28,956 nt of DNA from Saccoglossus kowalevskii (lineage: Eukaryota > Hemichordata > Enteropneusta > Harrimaniidae): positions 1 to 28,956 of the forward strand of contig NW_003142585.1 of NCBI RefSeq assembly GCF_000003605.2. The letters are read 5' to 3'. The position numbers and the translations under genes are program-made. Of this stretch, positions 1-9,854 are shown piece after piece (the stretch's first letter is position 1; each line of letters begins with the position of its first letter). The notes under the pieces are model-generated. The model had not been told where the DNA came from and ran no database searches. It saw only the letters and a list, made by a program, of their open reading frames with translations.

Positions 1-570
1 AAAAGATGGGACTCCATAACATAAATATGAGACTGCGTGACATAAATATGGGACTCCATAACATAAATACGAGACTGCGCGACATACAGATGGGACAGCA
101 TAACATAAATACGAGTCAGCAAGACATAAAGATGGGACTCCATAACATAAATATGAGACTGCATGACGTAAAGATGGGACTCCATAACATAAATACGAGA
201 CTGCGTGACATAAAGATGAGACTGCATAACATAAATACGAATCAGCATGACATAAAGATGGGACTGCATAACATAAATACGAGACTGCGTGACATAAAGA
301 TGGGACGACATATCATAAATACGAGACTACATAACATAAAGATGGGACTACATAACATAAATACGAGACTGCATGACATAAAGTTGGACTGCATAACATA
401 AATACGAGACTATGTGACATAAAGATGGGACTGCATAACATAAATACGAGACTATGTGACATAAAGATGGGACTGCATAACATAGATACGAGACTGTTTG
501 ACATAAAGATGGGACTGCATAACATAAATAGGAGACTACATGACATAAAGATGTGATTGCATAACGTAAA
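1..570 (+). repeat. Array segment alpha, copy 1
   Basis: Ordinary 42-bp units with a characteristic order of variants: ATGGGACTCCATAAC units, a GACGTAAAG unit, a GGGACGACATATC unit, then three units with GACTATGTGAC or GACTGTTTGAC before island 1. The same order recurs at 12882-13450 (offset 12881) and at about 19840-20280. A 1-bp deletion near 384 (AAAGTTGGACTG) is shared by these copies and ends the + frame that opens at position 6. Confidence 0.85.
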
Positions 571-590
571 TACATAAATTAATTAATACA
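571..590. repeat. AT-rich island 1
   Basis: TTAATTAAT stretch that interrupts the 21-bp phase. It is preceded by the GATGTGATTGCATAACGTAA leader and is not followed by a diverged block. Island 2 lies about 150 bp downstream. Confidence 0.85.
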
Positions 591-727
591 TAACATAAAT
601 ACGAGACAGCATGACATAAAGATGGGACTGCATAACATAAAAAACACGACTGCATGACATAAAAGACGGGACTGCATAGCATAAATAGGAGACTACATGA
701 CATAAAGATGGACCTGCATAACATAAA

Positions 728-748
728 TACATAAATTAATTAATACAT
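728..748. repeat. AT-rich island 2
   Basis: TTAATTAAT stretch preceded by the GATGGACCTGCATAAC leader and followed at once by diverged block 1. Between islands 1 and 2 lies a small module with AAAAAACACGACTGCATGAC; it has one more A here than the copies near 13530 and 20370. Confidence 0.85.
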
Positions 749-972
749 AACATAAATACGAGACTGCATGACATAAAGATGGGACTGCGTAACATGAATA
801 CGAGATTGCATGTCATAAGTACGAGACTGCATAACATACAGATGGGACTGCGTAACATACACAACTGCATAACATAAATGTAAGTCTGCATAACACAGGG
901 GTAGAACCGCACAACAAAGCGACAGAACTACATAACAGCACTCCAATACAGCATAAAGATGGGACTGTATAA
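740..972 (+). repeat. Diverged block 1
   Basis: About 233 bp, of which the core (about 851-958) is the most diverged sequence in the array. It still parses into decayed 21-bp monomers: CTGCATAACATAAATGTAAG, CTGCATAACACAGGGGTAGA, CCGCACAACAAAGCGACAGA and CTACATAACAGCACTCCAAT, each plus one base. A 17-bp truncated monomer precedes them and a 16-bp one (lacking GACAT) follows. It therefore descends from the satellite. With block 5 it carries AAATGTAAGT where other copies have AAATATAAGT. A - strand open frame (740-946, 68 codons, Cys-rich) is a by-product. Confidence 0.88.
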
Positions 973-1774
973 CATAAATACGAGACTACATGACATAAAG
1001 ATGAGACTGCATAACATAAATAAGAGCTGTGTGACATAAAGATGGGACTGCATAACATAAATATGAGATTGCATGACATAAATATGGGACTCCATGACAT
1101 AAATACGAGACTGCGTGACATAAAGATGGGACTGCCGAACATAAATACGAGACTACAAGACAAAAAGATGGGACTACATAACATAAATACGAGACTACAT
1201 GACATGAAGATGGGACTCCATAACATAAATACGAGTCAGCAAGACATTAAGTTGGGACAGCATAACATAAATACGAGACTACATGACACCAAGATGGGAC
1301 TGCATAACATAAATACGAGTCAGCAAGACATAAAGATGGGACTGCATAACATAAATACAAGACTACCTGACATAAAGATGGGACTGCATAACATAAATAC
1401 GAGTCAGCAAGACATAAAGATGGGACTGCATAACATAAATACGAGACTACATAACATAAAGATGGGACTGGATAACATAAATACGAGACTGCATGACATA
1501 AAGATGGGACTGCATAACATAAATACGAATCTGCATGACATAAAGATGGGACTGCATAACATAAATACGAGACTGCGTGACATAAAGATGGGACTGCATA
1601 ACATAAATACGAGACTACATGACATAAAGATGGGACTGCATAACATAAATACGAGACTGCAAGACATAGGGTTGGGACTGCATAACATAAATACGAGACT
1701 ACATAACAAAAAGATGGGACTGCATACATATATACGAGATTGCAGACATAAAGATGGGACTGCATAACATAAAT
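973..1774 (+). repeat. Array segment beta, copy 1 (downstream of block 1)
   Basis: Starts with units leading to the 1-bp-deleted GAGCTGTGTGAC (about 1025), then a fixed series: a GACTGCCGAAC unit, a GACAAAAAGATG unit, a GACATGAAGATG unit, GTCAGCAAGAC units, a GGACTGGATAAC unit and a GACATAGGGTTGGG unit. The same series follows blocks 6, 9 and 11 (from about 16182, 21750 and 24882). Two 1-bp deletions (near 1717 and 1745, GCATACATATATACG and GATTGCAGAC) are private to this copy and close the 241-codon + frame. Confidence 0.82.
1225..1440 (+). repeat. 84-bp second-order array
   Basis: ACGAGTCAGC occurs at 1231, 1315 and 1399, exactly 84 bp apart, so here every second 42-bp unit carries the GTCAGCAAGAC monomer. 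Equivalent stretches lie at 8519-8720, 10157-10340, 16439-16630, 22006-22200, 25180-25380 and 28450-28640. Confidence 0.85.
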
Positions 1775-2450
1775 ACGAGTCAGCAAGACATAAAGATGGG
1801 ACTGCATAACATAAATACGAGACTACATGACACAAAGATGGGACTGCATAACATAAATACGAGTCAGCAAGACATAAAGTTGGGACTGCATAACATAAAT
1901 ACGAGACTACATGACATAAAGATGGGACGGCATAACATAAATACGAGTCAGCAAGACATAAAGATGGGACTGCATAACATAAATACAAGACTACGTGACA
2001 TAAAAATGGGACTGCATAACATAAATACGAATCAGCAAGACATAAAGATGAGACTGCATAACATAAATACGAGACTACATGACATAAAGACGGGACTGCA
2101 TAACGTAAATACGAGACTACATGACACAAAGATGGGACTGCATAACATAAATACCGGTCAGAAAGACATAAAGATGGAACTGCATAACATAAATACTAAA
2201 CTACATGACATAAAGATGGGACTGCATAACATAAATACGAGTCAGCAAGACATAAAGATGGGACTGCATAACATAAATACGAGACTACATGACACAAAGA
2301 TGGGACTGCATAACATAAATACGAGTCAGCAAGACATTAAGATGGGACTGCATAACATAAATACGAGACTACATGACATAAAGATGGGACGGCATAACAT
2401 AAATACGAGTCAGCAAGACATAAAGATGGGACTGCATAACATAATTACGA
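1770..2450 (+). repeat. 84-bp second-order array, longer stretch
   Basis: GTCAGCAAGAC or GATCAGCAAGAC-type monomers at 1775, 1859, 1943, 2027, 2237, 2321 and 2405. Spacing is 84 bp, except 210 bp (5 units) between 2027 and 2237, where an ACCGGTCAG variant sits at 2153. The right part (from about 1970) is repeated at 28190-28668, offset 26220. Confidence 0.85.
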
Positions 2451-3380
2451 GACTACATAACATAAAGATGGGACTGGATAACATAAATACGAGACTGCAT
2501 GACATAAAGATGGGACTGCATAACATAAATACGAATCTGCATGACATAAAGATGGGACTGCATAACATAAATACGAGACTGCGTGACATAAAGATTGGTC
2601 TACATAACATAAATACGAGACTACATAACATAAAGATGGGACTGGATAACATAAATACGAGACTGCATGACATAAAGTTGGGACTGCATAACATAAATAC
2701 GAGGCTGCGTGACATAAAGATGGGACTGCATAACATAAATACGAGACTACATAACATAAAGATGGGACTGGATAACATAAATACGAGACTGCATGATATA
2801 AAGATGGGACTGCATAACATAAATAAGAGACTATGTGACATAAAGATGGGACTGCAAAACATAAATACGAGACTATGTGACATAAAGATGGGACTCCATC
2901 ACATAAATACGAGACTGTGTGACATAAAGATGGGACTGCATAACATAAATACGAGTCTGCATGACATAAAGATGGGACTACATAACATAAATACGAGACT
3001 ACATAACATAAAGATGGGACTGGATCACATAAATACGAGACAGCATGACATAAATATGGGACTGCATAACATAAATACGAGTCAGCAAGACATAAAGATG
3101 GGACTGCATCAGATAAATACGAGACAGCGTGACATAAAGATGGGAGTTTATAACATAAATACGAGACTACATAACGTAAAGATGGGACTAGATAACATAA
3201 ATACGAGACTACATGACATAAAGATGGGACTGCATCACATAAATACGAATCTGCATGACATAAAGATGGGACTGCATAACATAAATACGCGACTGCGTGA
3301 CATAAAGATGGGACGACATAACATAAATACGAGTCTACATAACATAAAGATGGGACTGGATAACATAAATACGAGACTGC
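2300..3380 (+). repeat. Higher-order copy, offset 1671, left member
   Basis: Near-identical in variant order to about 3971-5051. The match ends where this copy has GCATTACATAAAG (about 3379) and the other has GCATGACATAAAGATGGAATT. It includes the GGACTGGATAAC units, the ATTGGTCTAC unit and a run with CTCCATCAC, CATCAGATAAAT and GAGTTTATAAC. Confidence 0.85.
2430..2810 (+). repeat. 168/126-bp sub-repeat with GGACTGGATAAC
   Basis: GGACTGGATA starts at 2471, 2639 and 2765, so the spacing is 168 bp (4 units) and then 126 bp (3 units). The same sub-pattern is found at about 4140-4480, 5690-6300, 18580-18900 and 26500-26820. Confidence 0.82.
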
Positions 3381-3577
3381 ATTACATAAAGATGGGACTG
3401 GATAACATAAATACGAGACTATGTGACATAAAGATGGGTCAGCATAACATAAATACGAGACTATGTGACATAAAGATGCGACTGCATAACATAAATACGA
3501 GACTGTTTGACATAAAGATGGGACTGCATAACATAAATAGGAGACTACATGACATAAAGATGTGACTGCATAACGTA

Positions 3578-3605
3578 AATAAATAAATTAATTAATTAAT
3601 ACATA
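3578..3605. repeat. AT-rich island 3
   Basis: AAATAAATAAATT followed by three AATT steps. The leader is GATGTGACTGCATAACGTAA and no block follows. It is identical to island 4, its duplicate 3519 bp downstream. Confidence 0.85.
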
Positions 3606-4080
3606 ACATAAATACGAGACAGCATGACATAAAGATGGGACTGCATAACATAATTACGAGTCAGCAAGACATAAAGATGGAACTGCATAACATAAATACG
3701 AAACTACATGACATAAAGATGGGACTGCATAACATAAATACGAGACTACATGACATAAAGCTGGGACTGCATAACATAAATACGAGTCAGCAAGACATAA
3801 CGATGGGACTGCATATCATAAATACGAGACTACATGACATAAAGATGGGACTGCATAACATAAATACGAGACTGCAAGACATAGGGTTGGAACTGCATAA
3901 CAAAAATACGAGACTACATAACATAAAGATGGGACTGCATAACATAAATACGAGATTGCAAGACATAAAGATGGGACTGCATAACATAAATACGAGTCAG
4001 CAAGACATAAAGATGGGACTGCATAACATAAATACGAGACTACATGACATAAAGATGGGACGGCATGACATAAATACGAG
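3606..4080 (+). repeat. Array segment between island 3 and the next GGACTGGATAAC family copy
   Basis: Marked by CATAATTACGAG, GGAACTGCATAAC with ACGAAACTAC, AAAGCTGGG, GCATATCATAAAT and GACATAGGGTTGGAAC. The stretch 3681-3990 is repeated at about 5067-5376, offset 1386 (exactly 33 x 42), and at 7200-7515, offset 3519. Confidence 0.82.
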
Positions 4081-5416
4081 TCAGCAAGACATAAAGATGG
4101 GACTGCATAACATAAATACGAGACTACATAACATAAAGATGGGACTGGATAACATAAATACGAGACTGCATGACATAAAGATGGGACTGCATAACATAAA
4201 TACGAATCTGCATGACATAAAGATGGGACTGCATAACATAAATACGAGACTGCGTGACATAAAGATTGGTCTACATAACATAAATACGAGACTACATAAC
4301 ATAAAGATGGGACTGGATAACATAAATACGAGACTGCATGACATAAAGATGGGACTGCATAACATAAATACGAGGCTGCGTGACATAAAGATGGGACTGC
4401 ATAACATAAATACGAGACTACATAACATAAAGATGGGACTGGATAACATAAATACGAGACTGCATGATATAAAGATGGGACTGCATAACATAAATAAGAG
4501 ACTATGTGACATAAAGATGGGACTGCAAAACATAAATACGAGACTATGTGACATAAAGATGGGACTCCATCACATAAATACGAGACTGTGTGACATAAAG
4601 ATGGGACTGCATAACATAAATACGAGTCTGCATGACATAAAGATGGGACTACATAACATAAATACGAGACTACATAACATAAAGATGGGACTGGATCACA
4701 TAAATACGAGACAGCATGACATAAATATGGGACTGCATAACATAAATACGAGTCAGCAAGACATAAAGATGGGACTGCATCAGATAAATACGAGACAGCG
4801 TGACATAAAGATGGGAGTTTATAACATAAATACGAGACTACATAACGTAAAGATGGGACTAGATAACATAAATACGAGACTACATGACATAAAGATGGGA
4901 CTGCATCACATAAATACGAATCTGCATGACATAAAGATGGGACTGCATAACATAAATACGCGACTGCGTGACATAAAGATGGGACGACATAACATAAATA
5001 CGAGTCTACATAACATAAAGATGGGACTGGGTAACATAAATACGAGACTGCATGACATAAAGATGGAATTGCATAACATAAATACGAAACTACATGACAT
5101 AAAGATGGGACTGCATAACATAAATACGAGACTACATGACATAAAGATGGGACTGCATAACATAAATACGAGTCAGCAAGACATAAAGATGGGACTTCAT
5201 ATCATAAATACGAGACTACATGACATAAAGATGGGACTGCATAACATAAATACGAGACTGCAAGACATAGGGTTGGAACTGCATAACATAAATACGAGAC
5301 TACATAACATAAAGATGGGACTGCATAACATAAATACGAGATTGCAAGACATAAAGATGGGACTGCATAACATAAATACGACACTACATGACATAAAATG
5401 GGACTGCATAACATAA
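3635..5416 (+). other. Repeat-derived open frame, 593 codons; probably not a gene
   Basis: A second long + frame of the same 14-residue repeat. It opens after island 3 and ends at the 1-bp deletion ATAAAATGGGAC (about 5395), which shifts it to the short tail KWDCIT. That deletion recurs at about ten other places, ending the + frame each time. The frame is thus cut by an inherited satellite variant and shows no sign of protecting a protein. Confidence 0.1.
3971..5051 (+). repeat. Higher-order copy, offset 1671, right member
   Basis: Second copy of about 2300-3380. It lacks the run of GACTATGTGAC and GACTGTTTGAC units and the island that end the first copy. It instead joins at about 5052 to GGAATTGCATAAC with ACGAAACTAC, a switch to another array segment. 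Confidence 0.83.
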
Positions 5417-5606
5417 ATACGAGTCAGCAAGACATAAAGATGGGACTGCATAACATAAATACGAGACTACATGACATAAAGATGGGACTGCACAACATAA
5501 ATACGAGACTACATAACATAAAGATGGGACTGCATAACATAAATACGAGATTACAAGACATAAAGATGGGACTGCATAACATAAATACGACACTACATGA
5601 CATAAA
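5052..5606 (+). repeat. Array segment with GACATAGGGTTGG and ATAAAATGGG markers
   Basis: 5067-5376 repeats 3681-3990 exactly 33 units downstream. It then has two ATAAAATGGGAC deletions (about 5395 and 5604) about 210 bp apart. Otherwise plain 42-bp units; nothing else seen. Confidence 0.8.
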
Positions 5607-7096
5607 ATGGGACAGCATAACATAAATACGAGTCAGCAAGACATAAAGATGGGACTGCATAACATAAATACGAGACTACATAACATAAAGATGGGATTGG
5701 ATAACATAAATACGAGACTGCATGACATAAAGATGGGACTGTATAACATAAATACGAATCTGCATGACATAAAGATGGGACTGCATAACATAAATACGAG
5801 ACTGCGTGACATAAAGATTGGTCTACATAACATAAATACGAGACTACATAACATAAAGATGGGACTGGATAACATAAATACGAGACTGCATGACATAAAG
5901 ATGGGACTGCATAACATAAATACGAGGCTGCGTGACATAAAAGATGGGGACTGCATAACATAAATACGAGACTACATAACATAAAGATGGGACTGGATAA
6001 CATAAATACGAGACTGCATGACATAAAGATGGGACTGCATAACATAAATACGAATCTGCATGACATAAAGATGGGACTGCATAACATAAATACGAGACTG
6101 CGTGACATAAAGATTGGTCTACATAACATAAATACGAGACTACATAACATAAAGATGGGACTGGGTAACATAAATACGAGACTGCATGACATAAAGATGG
6201 GACTGCATAACATAAATACGAGGCTGCGTGACATAAAGATGGGACTGCATAACATAAATACGAGACTACATAACATAAAGATGGGACTGGATAACATAAA
6301 TACGAGACTGCATGATATAAAGATGGGACTGCATAACATAAATAAGAGACTATGTGACATAAAGATGGGACTGCAAAACATAAATACGAGACTATGTGAC
6401 ATAAAGATGGGACTCCATCACATAAATACGAGACTGTGTGACATAAAGATGGGACTGCATAACATAAATACGAGTCTGCATGACATAAAGATGGGACTAC
6501 ATAACATAAATACGAGACTACATAACATAAAGATGGGACTGGATCACATAAATACGAGACAGCATGACATAAATATGGGACTGCATAACATAAATACGAG
6601 TCAGCAAGACATAAACATGGGACTGCATCAGATAAATACGAGACAGCGTGACATAAAGATGGGAGTTTATAACATAAATACGAGACTACATAACGTAAAG
6701 ATGGGACTAGATAACATAAATACGAGACTACATGACATAAAGATGGGACTGCATCACATAAATACGAATCTGCATGACATAAAGATGGGACTGCATAACA
6801 TAAATACGCGACTGCGTGACATAAAGATGGGACGACATAACATAAATACGAGTCTACATAACATAAAGATGGGACTGGATAACATAAATACGAGACTGCA
6901 TTACATAAAGATGGGACTGGATAACATAAATACGAGACTATGTGACATAAAGATGGGTCAGCATAACATAAATACGAGACTATGTGACATAAAGATGCGA
7001 CTGCATAACATAAATACGAGACTGTTTGACATAAAGATGGGACTGCATAACATAAATAGGAGACTACATGACATAAAGATGTGACTGCATAACGTA
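5607..7096 (+). repeat. GGACTGGATAAC family, third copy set
   Basis: Two successive sub-copies of the 168/126-bp pattern (from about 5660 and 5960), followed by the CTCCATCAC, CATCAGATAAAT, GAGTTTATAAC run to island 4. Two 1-bp insertions at about 5940 (ATAAAAGATGGGGAC) mark the junction between the sub-copies and break the + frame. 5607 to about 5900 also matches 18495 to about 18790 at offset 12888. Confidence 0.82.
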
Positions 7097-7515
7097 AATA
7101 AATAAATTAATTAATTAATACATAACATAAATACGAGACAGCATGACATAAAGATGGGACTGCATAACATAATTACGAGTCAGCAAGACATAAAGATGGA
7201 ACTGCATAACATAAATACGAAACTACATGACATAAAGATGGGACTGCATAACATAAATACGAGACTACATGACATAAAGCTGGGACTGCATAACATAAAT
7301 ACGAGTCAGCAAGACATAAAGATGGGACTGCATATCATAAATACGAGACTACATGACATAAAGATGGGACTGCATAACATAAATACGAGACTGCAAGACA
7401 TAGGGTTGGAACTGCATAACAAAAATACGAGACTACATAACATAAAGATGGGACTGCATAACATAAATACGAGATTGCAAGACATAAAGATGGGACTGCA
7501 TAACATAAATACGAG
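5950..7515 (+). repeat. Higher-order copy, offset 3519, right member
   Basis: Second copy of 2430-3996. The match ends at about 7515, where this copy continues GAGATTACATGAC and the left one continues GAGTCAGCAAGAC. One private change is GACATAAACATGG at about 6610. Confidence 0.85.
7097..7124. repeat. AT-rich island 4
   Basis: Duplicate of island 3, with the same leader and the same AATT count. No diverged block follows. Confidence 0.85.
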
Positions 7516-8468
7516 ATTACATGACATAAAGATGGGACTGCATCACATAAATACGAATATGCATGACATAAACGATGGGACTGCATAACAATAAATACGA
7601 GACTGCGTGACATACAGATGGGACGACATAACATAAATACGAGACTACATGACATAAAGATGGGACTGCATAACATAAATAAGAGCTGCGTGACATAAAG
7701 ATGGGACTGCATAACATAAATACGAGTCAGCAAGACATAAAGACGGGACTGCATAACATAAATATGAGACTGCATGACATAAATATGGGACTCCATAACA
7801 TAAATACGAGACTGCGTGACAAAAAGATGGGACTGCCTAACATAAATACGAGATTGCAAGACATAAAGATGGGACTCCATAACATAAATAGGAGACTGCA
7901 TGACATAAATATGGGACTCCATAACATGAATACGAGACTGCGTGATATAAAGATGGGAGAGCATGACATAAATACGAGTCTGCATGGCATAAAGATGGGA
8001 CTGCATAACATAAATACGAGTCAGCAAGACATAAAGATGGGACTCCATAACATAAATATGAGACTGCGTGACATAAATATGGGACTCCATAACATAAATA
8101 CGAGACTGCGTGACATAAAGATGGGACAGCATAACATAAATACGAGTCTGCATGGCATAAAGATGGGACTGCATAACATAAATACCAGTCAGCAAGACAT
8201 AAAGATGGGACTCCATAACATAAATATGAGACTGCGTGACATAAATATGGGACTTCATAACATAAATACGAGACTGCGTGACATACAGATGGGACAGCAT
8301 AACATAAATACGAGTCAGCAAGACATAAAGATGGGACTCCAAAACATAAATATGAGACTGCATGACGTAAAGATGGGACTCCATAACATAAATACGAGAC
8401 TGCGTGACGTAAAGATGAGACTGCATAACATAAATACGAATCTGCATGACATAAAGATGGGACTGCAT
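7335..8468 (-). other. Repeat-derived - strand open frame, 377 codons; probably not a gene
   Basis: Longest - strand frame. The product would be a low-complexity chain first like VMQSHLYVMQSRIY and, after a frame switch in the repeat, like SLCHVVSYLCYAVP. It exists because many units here carry CTG rather than CTA, so the reverse complement reads CAG rather than the stop TAG. It overlaps + strand frames and spans the irregular junction at 7515-7720. No domain is recognisable. Confidence 0.06.
7515..7720 (+). repeat. Irregular junction between two array families
   Basis: The 42-bp phase is disturbed by single-base insertions (GACATAAACGATGGG at about 7569, AACAATAAATACG at about 7588) and by GAGCTGCGTGAC at about 7682. 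That last is a form of the post-block GAGCTGTG signature, although no block lies upstream. It joins the end of the 3519-bp-offset copy to the CTCCATAAC-rich family. Confidence 0.75.
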
Positions 8469-9440
8469 AACATAAATACGAGACTACATGACATGAAGAT
8501 GGGACTCCATAACATAAATACGAGTCAGCAAGACATTAAGATGGGACAGCATAACATAAATACGAGACTACATGACACCAAGATGGGACTGCATAACATA
8601 AATACGAGTCAGCAAGACATAAAGATGAGACTGCATAACATAAATACAAGACTACATGACATAAAGATGGGACTGCATAACATAAATACGAGTCAGCAAG
8701 ACATAAAGATGGGACTGCATAACATAAATACGAGACTACATGACATAAAGATGGGACTGCATAACATAAATACGAGACTGCAAGACATAGGGTTGGGACT
8801 GCATAACATAAATACGAGACTACATAACATAAATATGGGACTCCATAACATAAATACGAGACTGCGTGACATAAAGATGGGACAGCATAACGTAAATACG
8901 AGTCAGAAAGACATAAAGATGGGACTCCATAACATAAATACGAGACTGCGTGACATAAAGATGGGACAGCATAACATAAATACGAGTCTGCATGGCATAA
9001 AGATGGGACTGCATAACATAAATACCAGTCAGCAAGACATAAAGATGGGACTGTATAACATAAATATGAGACTGCGTGACATAAATATGGGACTCCATAA
9101 CATAAATACGAGACTGCGTGACATACAGATGGGACAGCATAACATAAATACGAGTCAGCAAGACATAAAGGTGGTACTCCATAACATAAATATGAGACTG
9201 CATGACGTAAAGATTGGACTCCATAACATAAATACGAGACTGCGTGACATAAAGATGAGACTGCATAACATAAATACGAATCTGCATGACATAAAGATGG
9301 GACTGCATAACATAAATACGAGACTGCGTGACATAAAGATGGGACGACATAACATAAATACGAGACTACATAACATAAAGATGGGACTACATAACATAAA
9401 TACGAGACTGCATGACATAAAGATGGACTGCATAACATAA
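7701..9440 (+). other. Repeat-derived open frame, 579 codons; probably not a gene
   Basis: Third long + frame of the 14-residue repeat, with variants such as MGLHNINMRLRDIN and SLHGIK. It ends at the shared deletion AAAGATGGACTGC (about 9421), which also ends the frames at about 10678 and 12187. Like the other two it lacks any non-repeat sequence. Confidence 0.1.
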
Positions 9441-9609
9441 ATACGAGACTATGTGACATAAAGATGGGACTGCATAACATAAATACGAGACTATGTGACA
9501 TAAAGATGGGACTGCATAACATAGATACGAGACTGTTTGACATAAAGTTGGGACTGCATAACATAAATAGGAGACTACATGACATAAAGATGTGATTGCA
9601 TAACGTAAA
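7721..9609 (+). repeat. Array segment gamma (CTCCATAAC-rich), copy 1
   Basis: Rich in ATGGGACTCCATAAC, AAATATGAGACTGC, TGCATGGCATAAAG and GACATACAGATGGGACAGC units. Related segments are 10105-10820 (shorter by exact multiples of 42 bp), 11221-12371, 12750-13449 and 1-570. It ends with the GACTATGTGAC and GACTGTTTGAC units before island 5. Confidence 0.82.
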
Positions 9610-9630
9610 TACATAAATTAATTAATATAT
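9610..9630. repeat. AT-rich island 5
   Basis: TTAATTAATATATAAC. The only case where the GATGTGATTGCATAACGTAA leader is followed directly by a diverged block (block 2), suggesting recombination between the two island types. Confidence 0.84.
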
Positions 9631-9854
9631 AACATAAATACGAGACTGCATGACATAAAGATGGGACTGCGTAACATGAATACGAGATTGCATGTCATAA
9701 GTACGAGACTGCATAACATACAGATGGGACTGCGTAACATACACAACTGCATAACATAAATATAAGTCTGCATAACACAGGGGTAGAACCGCACAACAAA
9801 GCGACAGAACTACATAACAGCACTCCAATACAGCATAAAGATGGGACTGTATAA
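9622..9854 (+). repeat. Diverged block 2
   Basis: Same structure as block 1, 8882 bp downstream, with the AAATATAAGT form of the core. It is followed by GAGCTGTGTGAC at about 9906. Confidence 0.88.

Larger units (their letters stand above)
1754..3565 (+). other. Repeat-derived open frame, 603 codons; probably not a gene
   Basis: Longest + frame. The product would be about 43 repeats of a 14-residue unit like MGLHNINTRLHDIK, with Leu at 3 and 10 and Ile at 6 and 13, that is a 3-4 heptad spacing. The frame is open simply because the 42-bp unit has no stop in it. Leu is often replaced by Gln or Arg (MGQHNIN, MGRHNIN, TSQQDIK). The start is just one of the many in-frame ATGs, one per unit. - strand frames are open over the same DNA. 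I see no promoter, splice signals or non-repeat domain. A repetitive coiled-coil protein cannot be excluded without transcripts. Confidence 0.12.
2430..3996 (+). repeat. Higher-order copy, offset 3519, left member
   Basis: Matches 5950-7515 at a constant offset of 3519, including rare variants: CATCAGATAAAT, GAGTTTATAAC, GCATTACATAAAG, CATAATTACGAG, island 3 and GACATAGGGTTGGAAC. Single-base differences exist (for example AAAGTTGGG at about 2681 against AAAGATGGG; GGATAAC at 2645 against GGGTAAC). The copies are therefore real paralogues or recent duplicates, not one read placed twice. Confidence 0.85.

Noticed and set aside
740-946. Conserved 68-codon - strand frame in all eleven diverged blocks (start MECCYVVLSLCCAV)
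   Set aside because: Its conservation follows from recent copying of the whole block. It is made of reversed monomers, and block-flank mutations extend or shorten it freely (for example to 121 codons at 13460 and 20290).
851-960. CENP-B box in the diverged block
   Set aside because: The CpG-containing part (CCGCACAACAAAGCGAC) does not fit the TTCG....A..CGGG core on either strand.
740-972. Transposon or foreign insertion as the origin of the diverged block
   Set aside because: No terminal repeats or target-site duplication, no transposase frame, and the core aligns to decayed 21-bp monomers.
1660-1685. Telomere-like GACATAGGGTTGGG, present at some twenty places
   Set aside because: Only one TAGGGTTGG per unit and never in tandem. 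It is a point-mutated GACATAAAGATGGG monomer spread by higher-order copying.
3578-3605. AATAAA polyadenylation signals and TATAAAG boxes (for example about 2797) as regulatory sites
   Set aside because: They arise from one-base changes of the monomer or from the AT islands, recur with the copies and have no associated gene.
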